Assembly (NCBI GenBank): GCA_020345785.1
Contig: CP070771.1
Location: 3,588,639-3,593,744 of the forward strand
Origin: Desulfobacterales bacterium
Lineage (GTDB): Bacteria; Desulfobacterota; Desulfobacteria; Desulfobacterales; JAFDCJ01
DNA length: 5,106 bases
Reading direction: 5' to 3'
Below the pieces are notes generated by a model that saw nothing but the letters and a program-made list of their open reading frames with translations, was not told where the DNA came from and did not search any database. The translations under genes and the position numbers were made by a program. Shown here one piece after another: positions 1-4,794 of this stretch (its first letter is position 1; the number at the start of each line of letters is the position of its first letter).

Positions 1-26
1 TCGCTGTAACGGTAAAACCTTTTCAA

Positions 27-62
27 TTCTCACCGCCATAGCCGGTGGCTTATGAATGGAGT
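27..62 (+). repeat. 36-bp dispersed hairpin repeat, copy 1
   Basis: This 36-bp block recurs at 3664-3699 in the same orientation with 34 of 36 identical bases. Its core is an imperfect palindrome: CACCG (31-35) pairs with CGGTG across a loop containing ATA. The two differences between copies are G/C swaps on opposite arms, so the inferred ancestral core is CACCGGC-ATA-GCCGGTG with a 7-bp stem. The 3' part, CTTATGAATGGAGT, is identical in both copies. Similarity also reaches upstream into a CC-plus-T-run. It ends 91 bp before the start of the nucleotidyltransferase-like gene. It could be a REP/MITE-like repeat, the terminator of an upstream gene, or a regulatory element. Confidence 0.8.
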
Positions 63-63
63 T

Positions 64-85
64 AGGAGAGTACTCCTTGATTTTT
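64..85 (+). terminator. candidate weak hairpin plus T-run
   Basis: AGGAG (64-68) can pair with CTCCT (73-77) across a 4-base loop, followed after three bases by TTTTT (81-85). This would fit a weak rho-independent terminator for a gene to the left of the window. The stem is only 5 bp, and an alternative pairing of GGAGT (58-62) with ACTCC (71-76 region) competes with it. It also overlaps a candidate -35 box, so the call is tentative. Confidence 0.25.
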
Positions 86-103
86 CATGAACAAAATTAT
101 AAG
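77..103 (+). promoter_or_regulatory. candidate sigma-70 promoter for the nucleotidyltransferase-like gene
   Basis: TTGATT (77-82) resembles a -35 box and TATAAG (98-103) a -10 box. The 15-base spacer is shorter than the preferred 17. Transcription from here would give a leader of roughly 45 bases. This is the only plausible promoter between the repeat and the gene, but the spacing makes it weak. Confidence 0.25.
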
Positions 104-153
104 GTTGGAAAAAATTGCCTAAAGGCCTAAATTAAAATGCATAGAGTGTGGTT

Positions 154-1140
154 ATGATCAGTGCGGTTGTAATGGCAGGCTACAACAACAAGCGTGAAGT
201 TAAAAAGTACAGCCGAATTGTGGCTGAACATTACGGTGAGAAGTTTATCGAGTCAGGCTATAAGCCGTTACGCGAATTCCAGACGACCCTCAATGGCAAG
301 CCGGTCAGCAAGCCCCTCATTCAATACACCCTTGAAAGGCTTTTCGAAAACGAACTCATCGATGACATCGTAATTGTGGGCCATCAAATGCTCCTGGAAC
401 AAAGACTGCGCAAGTTCCTTAGACAATTCGGCAAGCCCTGGCGCATTATAAACCAGAACGCAAAGATCCCCGCTGACATCATCCGCCTATTCAGGATCAA
501 ACCCAGAAAAGTAAAGTACAACTCTATTGCCGGCAATTTCATCAAAGGTTACGCCGCCTGCGCAGCCTGCCGGGACAAAAGGCATGCCGTGTTTGTCGCC
601 TCGGATTCACCGTTGACGACGAACGATTTCATCAATCGGTTCCTCAGTGAGGTTGAAAAATATCAGAACGACAACGCGATCCTCGTGCCGGCGATCCTTA
701 TTGATGAAAAACGGGACAAGCTGGGCAGACTGCCGCTACGACTCCAAAACGATTCACAGTTTAAGCTCCCCGGCCAGAAAGATGAGTACGGGCGGCAGGG
801 GTTTCGCCTCTCATCTGTTATCGCAGCCAATCCACATCGCTTTGATGTGAACACAGCCAACACGGCCTACAGTCTCCGTAAATGCCTGAACCCCAAGGTT
901 CAAATACAGCTGTTCAAGATTACGCGCGGGCTGGGATACCCGAATGTGTACTCCAAGTACTTCATCCGGAAGGATTTGAGCATCGTCGAAGTGGAAAACA
1001 TCGTATCGGCACATTTCGGCGGCAAGCTGAAGATAATTCCGATGCCGGGTGAAGATGCAACCTATGACTATGATGGGACGGATCTTGAGTATCGCATGAT
1101 CAGCAGAATGCTCACAGCCGAAGATGAGGACTCGGAATAG
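154..1140 (+). CDS. nucleotidyltransferase-like protein (MobA/NTP_transf GT-A fold)
   Basis: The gene encodes a cytoplasmic protein of 328 residues with the layout of GT-A-fold NTP transferases, which join a nucleoside monophosphate from NTP to a phosphorylated acceptor. The N-terminus MISAVVMAG matches the family's opening strand and nucleotide loop, although the usual GG-x-S/K-R loop is replaced by GYNNKREVKK. After roughly 40 residues comes KPLIQYTLERL (about 53-63), the usual 'KPL-x-Y-x-L' element, then DDIVIVGH. The metal-binding aspartate is probably in ASDSPLTT (about 149-156). YDYDGTDLEYRMISR near the C-terminus resembles the closing 'D-x-D-T-P-E-D-L' element. It is longer than MobA (about 190 residues), with extra material between the domain and the C-terminal motif. 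I chose ATG 154 because it gives the canonical start; an in-frame GTG at 148 would add two residues. Only a weak AGAG precedes the start. The substrate is unknown. Confidence 0.8.
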   Translation: MISAVVMAGYNNKREVKKYSRIVAEHYGEKFIESGYKPLREFQTTLNGKPVSKPLIQYTLERLFENELIDDIVIVGHQMLLEQRLRKFLRQFGKPWRIINQNAKIPADIIRLFRIKPRKVKYNSIAGNFIKGYAACAACRDKRHAVFVASDSPLTTNDFINRFLSEVEKYQNDNAILVPAILIDEKRDKLGRLPLRLQNDSQFKLPGQKDEYGRQGFRLSSVIAANPHRFDVNTANTAYSLRKCLNPKVQIQLFKITRGLGYPNVYSKYFIRKDLSIVEVENIVSAHFGGKLKIIPMPGEDATYDYDGTDLEYRMISRMLTAEDEDSE

Positions 1141-1206
1141 CCGCCTCGGGACAGCATCGTATCAACTTGTGATTGATCATTTGGCAATTTGAAACAGAGA
1201 CTTCCA

Positions 1207-1251
1207 AAAACCTCCTCGACTAAAGAATCCTGACCCGGAGGACCAGGTTTT
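1207..1251 (+). terminator. candidate terminator after the nucleotidyltransferase-like gene
   Basis: AAAACCT (1207-1213) can pair with AGGTTTT (1245-1251), and the adjacent CCTC (1214-1217) with GAGG (1238-1241). This gives about 11 bp with a 3-base bulge and a 20-base loop, ending in four T. It lies 67 bp after the stop codon. The left arm is missing at the second copy of the overlapping repeat (1352-1395), so the pairing is not a conserved part of that repeat. The T-run is short. Confidence 0.25.
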
Positions 1252-1298
1252 CAATATTAGAATAAAAAACATTTTGATCATCTTGGCGTCATCTTTCC
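1222..1298 (+). repeat. intact repeat unit (block R1 joined to block R2)
   Basis: Block R1 (1222-1265) recurs at 1352-1395, exactly 130 bp downstream, with 41 of 44 bases identical. Block R2 (1268-1298) recurs at 1868-1898, exactly 600 bp downstream, with 27 of 31 identical. Here the two blocks are contiguous; at the second locus they are separated by 470 bp. R1 contains a small imperfect hairpin at 1229-1247 (CCTG paired with CAGG plus inner CC/GG). In the second copy, the change at the position matching 1233 creates an additional G-C pair. No reading frame is obvious inside the unit. Confidence 0.8.
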
Positions 1299-1351
1299 TC
1301 TATTTTCCCGCCTTACTATCTGTTGTTGCCGGAAAATCACCCACAGACAGC

Positions 1352-1395
1352 AAAGAATCCTGGCCCAGAGGACCAGGTTTTCAATGTTAGAATAA
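1352..1395 (+). repeat. second copy of repeat block R1
   Basis: Direct repeat of 1222-1265 with three substitutions and no gaps. It ends 6 bp before the ATG at 1402 and is therefore the immediate upstream flank of the small arginine-rich ORF. The hairpin CCTGG/CCAGG (1359-1377) is better paired here than in the first copy. It contains no recognisable Shine-Dalgarno sequence. It may be a leader or terminator-like element carried with the ORF, or simply half of a duplicated spacer. Confidence 0.8.
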
Positions 1396-1401
1396 GTAAC
1401 T

Positions 1402-1869
1402 ATGCTCATTCCAATCGGATTTAAGAATTTCCTGGAAAGCGGGTTCATCGTTGAAATCATGGCCACTAACACTTCTCGAGCCAAAAGGCTGCGACGCCAA
1501 GCAGCAGAGAGAGGAATGTTGATCAATGCCGCCTGCGGTAGACCTGCCCAAAGCACCATCACCCTGAAGAGTACACATGTGGTGCTAAGTGCGCTGCAGG
1601 CCGGAACCATCAAAATGAGACTTGGCGATGTTATTCCGCGGCCGGACACCAAAGTGCACCCCGCGGCAGCTCATCCGTCTGAGCATGAGTGCGATACCAA
1701 ATCAAGCTCGGCGGGCTATGGCGACCGGCGCCGGGAGCCGGAGAGGCGCAACTATTCTTACACTGTTTATATACCGGAAAGAAGAAGCGGCACAGACCGT
1801 CGAACGGCCGTAAACCGCAGAAAGGGAAAAAGAAACGATCAAGGCCGGCCGCTTCCCCAGCGAAAATAA
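1402..1869 (+). CDS. small arginine-rich hypothetical protein with RRSGTDRR motif
   Basis: The frame is open for 155 codons from ATG 1402 to TAA 1867-1869. The product is strongly basic and has no signal peptide or membrane segment. The C-terminal third carries GDRRREPERRNYSYTVYIP (about 107-125) followed by ERRSGTDRRTAVNRRKGK. Such 'ERR..PERRSGxDRR' strings are, from memory, common in small uncharacterised deltaproteobacterial proteins and near PilZ-type domains; no function is established here. Starts at ATG 1459 (MATNTSRAKRLRRQ) or ATG 1516 are equally possible, since none has a good ribosome binding site. The 1402 start is favoured because the 470-bp segment bounded by repeats R1 and R2 fits the ORF almost exactly. 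Codon-level conservation could not be tested, so coding status of the N-terminal half is unsure. Confidence 0.55.
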   Translation: MLIPIGFKNFLESGFIVEIMATNTSRAKRLRRQAAERGMLINAACGRPAQSTITLKSTHVVLSALQAGTIKMRLGDVIPRPDTKVHPAAAHPSEHECDTKSSSAGYGDRRREPERRNYSYTVYIPERRSGTDRRTAVNRRKGKRNDQGRPLPQRK

Positions 1870-1898
1870 CATTTTGATTATGTTGCCGCCATCTTTCC
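1868..1898 (+). repeat. second copy of repeat block R2
   Basis: Direct repeat of 1268-1298 with 27 of 31 identical bases and no gaps. It begins within the TAA stop codon of the small arginine-rich ORF, so it is the immediate downstream flank of that ORF. TAAC at 1867-1870 matches TAAC at 1397-1400, giving a 4-bp direct repeat at the two edges of the 470-bp segment. Confidence 0.75.
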
Positions 1899-1959
1899 GT
1901 TAACTAAGCAGATTATAGTTATCGAAACAAGGCCGATTTTGGCCAAAATAGTAAAACAG

Positions 1960-1965
1960 GGAGGT
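1960..1965 (+). promoter_or_regulatory. strong ribosome binding site for the DegP-type protease
   Basis: GGAGGT is a full Shine-Dalgarno match, 8 bases (all A except the first stretch end) ahead of ATG 1974. It fixes the start codon of the protease. By contrast, none of the other three forward genes in the window has a comparable site, which suggests the protease is the most efficiently translated gene here. A TATAGT (1914-1919) could serve as a -10 box, but no matching -35 is visible. Confidence 0.85.
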
Positions 1966-1973
1966 AAAAAAAA

Positions 1974-3410
1974 ATGAAACAGACATCTAAGTTAGCGAAA
2001 TACATTGTGGTTCTCGTGATGGTCGGGCTTATGCTGGGCGTCGGTCTTCCAATGGCAACGGCATCCAAGAACGCCCCGGTTCGGATGATTCCGCAAAATT
2101 TCAGCGATCTGGCAGCTACCGTCAGCCCCGCTGTGGTTCACATTCAGGTCGAAAAGACGGTCAAGGGCGGCAGTCCCGCGTTCGGACCTTTCGGCCGGAA
2201 TCCATTTGGCGGAAATGAGCAATTCAAGGATTTCTTCGGTCGTAACTTCGGCGAACAGCGTCAACCGGAATTCAAACAGCCGGCCCAGGGTTCCGGGTTT
2301 ATCATTGAAAAGTCCGGCTTGATTGTCACCAACAACCATGTCGTGTCAGGCGCTGATAAGATCACGGTTATTCTCAAAGATGAAACCAAGTACGATGCCA
2401 AAGTCATCGGACTTGATCCTGTAACCGATATCGCGCTGATAAAGGTGGAGCCCAAGAAGGACCTGCCCGTTGTAAGTATGGGAAGCTCCGATGACCTGAA
2501 AGTGGGAGAGTGGGTCGTCGCCATCGGGGCTCCTTTCGGTTTGGAGTATACCGTAACCGCCGGCATTGTCAGCGCCAAGGGCCGTGTGATCGGTTCTGGA
2601 CCTTATGACGACTTTATTCAGACGGATGCATCCATTAACCCGGGTAACAGCGGCGGTCCCCTGATCAATATGCAGGGTGAGGTCGTGGGTATCAACACCA
2701 TGATCATCGCCGGCGGACAGGGAATCGGTTTTGCTATCCCCGTCGACCAGGCCAAGGGCATCATTGCCCAGCTAGAAACCAACGGTGAAGTGACCCGCGG
2801 CTGGCTCGGCGTTACCATTCAGGATCTTAATGAAGATCTGGCCGATTATTACGGGCTCAAAGGTAAAAGCGGTGCCATGGTTGCCGATGTCGTCCCCGGA
2901 GATCCCGCAGACAAGGCCGGAATCAAACCCAAGGATATCATCACCGAAGTCAACGGTAAAGTTGTCACCAGCAGTCGTGATTTGACCAAACTGGCTGCCA
3001 ACCTGCAGGTGGGCGAAACCGCCAGCGTAACGATTTTGCGCGACGGCAAGCCGCAGACGCTGGATGTTAAAATCGGCAAGCGACCGTTAACCATTGCCGC
3101 TGCCAGCCAGAATTATGGAGAGGAGAAAAAGGGAGAGTACGGCTTTCAAGTAACGGATTTGACACCGGAAGTCGCCCGTCAATTTAACGTCGATGGAACC
3201 GCGGGCGTCATCGTCGTCGGCGTGGCACCTGACAGCAAAGCCGATGCCGCCGGCATCAAAAAAGGCGATATCATCGTCGAGGTCAACCGGGTGAGTGTTG
3301 AGTCGGTAAAAGATTTCAAAAGCCTGCTCGACCAGCACAAAAATAGTGACGGTATTAATCTGCTTGTCAAACGCATGAATGCCGGCTTAATTGTAATTCA
3401 TCTGGCGTAA
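1974..3410 (+). CDS. degP: periplasmic DegP/DegQ (HtrA, Do family) serine endoprotease
   Basis: This is a complete 478-residue envelope protease that degrades or chaperones misfolded exported proteins. Residues 1-30 form a signal peptide: basic KQTSKLAK, a hydrophobic core and a probable cut after ATA (30). The trypsin-like domain follows, with the catalytic triad visible as His122 in TNNHVV, Asp152 in DPVTDIALIKV and Ser226 in NPGNSGGPL. A Gly/Phe-rich loop at about 65-100 corresponds to the regulatory LA loop. Two PDZ domains follow: PDZ1 about 275-368 (GWLGV ... PADKAGIKPKDIITEVNG) and PDZ2 about 386-473 (SKADAAGIKKGDIIVEVN). Length and layout match E. coli DegP (474). The start is fixed by GGAGGT 8 bases upstream. 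DegP, DegQ and MucD cannot be separated from sequence alone. No clear RpoE-type promoter precedes it. It stands alone, 104 bp after the previous ORF and 399 bp before the next gene. Confidence 0.97.
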   Translation: MKQTSKLAKYIVVLVMVGLMLGVGLPMATASKNAPVRMIPQNFSDLAATVSPAVVHIQVEKTVKGGSPAFGPFGRNPFGGNEQFKDFFGRNFGEQRQPEFKQPAQGSGFIIEKSGLIVTNNHVVSGADKITVILKDETKYDAKVIGLDPVTDIALIKVEPKKDLPVVSMGSSDDLKVGEWVVAIGAPFGLEYTVTAGIVSAKGRVIGSGPYDDFIQTDASINPGNSGGPLINMQGEVVGINTMIIAGGQGIGFAIPVDQAKGIIAQLETNGEVTRGWLGVTIQDLNEDLADYYGLKGKSGAMVADVVPGDPADKAGIKPKDIITEVNGKVVTSSRDLTKLAANLQVGETASVTILRDGKPQTLDVKIGKRPLTIAAASQNYGEEKKGEYGFQVTDLTPEVARQFNVDGTAGVIVVGVAPDSKADAAGIKKGDIIVEVNRVSVESVKDFKSLLDQHKNSDGINLLVKRMNAGLIVIHLA

Positions 3411-3511
3411 CTCTGTCACTCTATGGATCAATTCTTCGAACGAGACTCCGCTCGGCAGAAGCGGCCGCTGCCGGGCAGCAAATTTATCGCGAAGTCATTT
3501 AAATGGGTTTC

Positions 3512-3656
3512 AGGTGTCAGGTGTCAGCTGATGGCCGCCGAAGTTTACGCGCCTTTGGAGGGTGTTCAGTTTGATCGAAAGGGAGAGATGCCGAATACCT
3601 TAAAGCTTAGACCCCAAACCGAGTTTCCTGCACCAGAAATCTGACACCTGACACCT
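3512..3656. repeat. inverted repeat with 16-bp perfect arms built from heptamers
   Basis: AGGTGTCAGGTGTCAG (3512-3527) is the exact reverse complement of CTGACACCTGACACCT (3641-3656), with 113 bp between. Each arm is two copies of a 7-bp unit (TGACACC on the right arm). The right arm is followed by more T residues (3656-3660), so a transcript could form a stem ending in a U-run. The enclosed 113 bp contain no recognisable gene. It may be a small non-autonomous element, a remnant flanked by heptamer repeats, or a long-range terminator. Confidence 0.75.
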
Positions 3657-3663
3657 TTTTAAC

Positions 3664-3699
3664 TTCTCACCGGCATAGCCGCTGGCTTATGAATGGAGT
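3664..3699 (+). repeat. 36-bp dispersed hairpin repeat, copy 2
   Basis: Second copy of the 27-62 repeat, same orientation, two substitutions. In this copy the left arm keeps CACCGGC while the right arm reads GCCGCTG, so the best local stem is CGGC-ATA-GCCG. It lies directly after the right arm of the 3512-3656 inverted repeat and ends 110 bp before the start codon of the phosphatase-fold gene, ahead of that gene's promoter. Confidence 0.8.
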
Positions 3700-3736
3700 G
3701 AGATACAATAAGCTTTTGTCTGATGAATTTCCAGCC

Positions 3737-3764
3737 TTTACAATACCGCGAAAAGCGTTATAAT
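3737..3764 (+). promoter_or_regulatory. sigma-70 promoter of the phosphatase-fold gene
   Basis: TTTACA (3737-3742) and a perfect TATAAT (3759-3764) are separated by 16 bases, close to the ideal arrangement. Transcription would begin around 3771, giving a leader of about 39 bases before ATG 3810. This is the best promoter match in the window and implies that the downstream gene is transcribed independently of the protease gene. Confidence 0.65.
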
Positions 3765-3809
3765 AGAGCATAATTATCAGAATATTCAGATCGACGGATA
3801 ACAACAAGG

Positions 3810-4547
3810 ATGAGATTTCTCCTTTACAATATACGGTACGCGGCCGGAATTGGGAAAAACTTTCACTTTCCGGTGCCTTACAGCGGGTATTTCAAGCACA
3901 CCAATGGAAATCTAAAAAGAATCCTGGATTTCATAAAATCGGTGAATCCGGACATTATTGGATTAGTCGAAGTGGACAGTGGATCTTTTAGATCTCAAAA
4001 AAACAACCAGGCCGAGGGGATTGCCTGGGAGCTGCAGCACGATCACATTTACCGGTCAAAATACCCCGTCAATTCCGTAGCCCAAAAACTGCCGTTGTTA
4101 AACAAACAGGGCAATGCAATTTTGACCAACCGGGAGATTTTATCTCAAAAATTTCATTATTTTCGCCAAGGTGTCAAACGGCTGGTGATCGAACTGGAAC
4201 TGGAGGATTTGTCGGTATTACTGGTACATCTGTCGATTAAATTCCGTCATCGTCATTACCAGCTGCAGGATCTTCACTGCATCATTAAAGACATCAAAAA
4301 ACCCCTCATCGTGGCGGGAGATTTCAATGTCCTGTGGGGCGATCGCGAACTTCAGTTGTTTCTGGCCGCCACAGGTTTAAAAAATGCCAACAAAAACGGG
4401 CAACCTTCCCACCCCAGCCGGGCTCCGCGCCGACAGCTGGATTACATCTTTCACAGCCCCCAAATACGGATCACGGATTTCGAAATCCCACAGGTTAAAT
4501 TCTCCGACCACACCCCCCTGGTTTGCGAGTTTGACATTGCCGCCTAA
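3810..4547 (+). CDS. endonuclease/exonuclease/phosphatase (EEP) family protein
   Basis: The 245-residue product has the full motif series of the metal-dependent EEP/DNase I-like fold, whose members cleave phosphodiesters in nucleic acids, lipids or small molecules. Visible motifs, in order, are Asn7 in LLYNIRY, Glu54 in IIGLVEVD (metal ligand), GNAILT (101-106), His140 in LVHLS, Asp171 and Asn173 in AGDFN, Asp211 in LDYIF and the terminal Asp233-His234 pair in SDHTPL. All catalytic positions are present, so it should be active. There is no signal peptide, which suggests a cytoplasmic enzyme. The length is typical of single-domain members. ATG 3810 gives the canonical MRFLLYNIRY start, although the AAGG directly before it is too close to act as a normal ribosome binding site. 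The true substrate cannot be assigned. The TAA stop lies inside an inverted repeat. Confidence 0.92.
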   Translation: MRFLLYNIRYAAGIGKNFHFPVPYSGYFKHTNGNLKRILDFIKSVNPDIIGLVEVDSGSFRSQKNNQAEGIAWELQHDHIYRSKYPVNSVAQKLPLLNKQGNAILTNREILSQKFHYFRQGVKRLVIELELEDLSVLLVHLSIKFRHRHYQLQDLHCIIKDIKKPLIVAGDFNVLWGDRELQLFLAATGLKNANKNGQPSHPSRAPRRQLDYIFHSPQIRITDFEIPQVKFSDHTPLVCEFDIAA

Positions 4548-4640
4548 TTAATCCGCCCTGAAAAATAGCCCAGGAATGGTTGCAATTTGCTTTTAAACAG
4601 CAAAGGAACGTTATTATATCAAATTCCGGCGGATTAATTA
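4545..4640. repeat. 96-bp inverted-repeat structure overlapping the EEP stop codon
   Basis: TAATTAATCCGCC (4545-4557) is the perfect reverse complement of GGCGGATTAATTA (4628-4640), with 70 bp between. The left arm starts with the TAA stop codon of the EEP gene. Inside is a second hairpin, TTTGCT (4586-4591) pairing with AGCAAA (4599-4604) over a 7-base loop. Both ends are bounded by TA, which would suit a small element of the IS630/mariner type that duplicates TA; this is speculative. A structured 3' end of the transcript is the alternative. Confidence 0.7.
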
Positions 4641-4662
4641 TTTAATGCTGCGCTTTTTTTTT
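4586..4662 (+). terminator. candidate terminator region after the EEP gene
   Basis: The TTTGCT/AGCAAA hairpin (4586-4604), and the right arm of the larger inverted repeat (4628-4640), are followed by nine T residues (4654-4662). The T-run begins 13 bases after the long stem, which is farther than in a classic rho-independent terminator, so termination is possible but not certain. It is the only T-rich site between the two convergent genes. Confidence 0.35.
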
Positions 4663-4724
4663 AATTTCAACTGGACGAATATGCTTTATCCAAACGTGGT
4701 ACCGCTGTTTTGAAGGGCGGAGTC

Positions 4725-4773
4725 CTGAACCCTGAACCTTTAGCCTTCAGCCTTTTACCTTTCACCTGTAGCC
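4725..4773. repeat. array of seven degenerate 7-bp repeats
   Basis: Seven consecutive heptamers fit the pattern YKNNRCC without a gap, for example CTGAACC, TTTAGCC, TTCAGCC, TTTTACC and TTTCACC. The first two units are identical. The same pattern fits the TGACACC units in the arms of the 3512-3656 inverted repeat. The array ends 21 bp beyond the stop codon of the minus-strand cupin gene. It resembles the short tandemly repeated heptamers known from some bacterial spacers, but its role is unknown. Confidence 0.75.
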
Positions 4774-4794
4774 TCGTCCCAGGGAAACGCAACA

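Larger units (their letters stand above)
3411..3809. other. gene-free spacer with repeats and a promoter
   Basis: This 399-bp stretch separates the protease gene from the phosphatase-fold gene. It holds a small GC hairpin without a T-run (GCTGC/GCAGC, 3467-3479), a 16-bp-armed inverted repeat (3512-3656), the second 36-bp hairpin repeat (3664-3699) and a sigma-70 promoter (3737-3764). A 73-codon open frame at 3423-3644 lacks a ribosome binding site, has no recognisable domain and ends inside the inverted repeat, so I do not call it a gene. No clear terminator for the protease gene is seen. Confidence 0.6.

Noticed and set aside
52..90. A possible leader peptide starting MNGV inside the 36-bp repeat
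   Set aside because: The ATG is shared by both repeat copies, but the following codons differ and the second frame runs across the promoter at 3737-3764. There is no ribosome binding site.
1278..1652. A 124-codon minus-strand open frame opposite the arginine-rich ORF
   Set aside because: It spans several repeat blocks and shows no recognisable motif. The plus-strand frame carries family-like motifs, so this is probably a shadow.
1401..1870. A classic insertion sequence
   Set aside because: The ends of the 470-bp segment are not inverted repeats of each other, and the ORF does not look like a transposase.
1870..1973. An RpoE (envelope stress) promoter ahead of the DegP-type gene
   Set aside because: No GAACTT-like -35 with a TCTGA-like -10 at suitable spacing is visible; only an isolated TATAGT at 1914-1919.
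3423..3644. A 73-codon plus-strand open frame just after the protease gene
   Set aside because: It has no ribosome binding site and no recognisable domain, and it runs through and ends inside the inverted repeat 3512-3656.
4725..4773. A CRISPR array
   Set aside because: The repeats are 7 bp, degenerate and contiguous with no spacers, and no cas gene is nearby.
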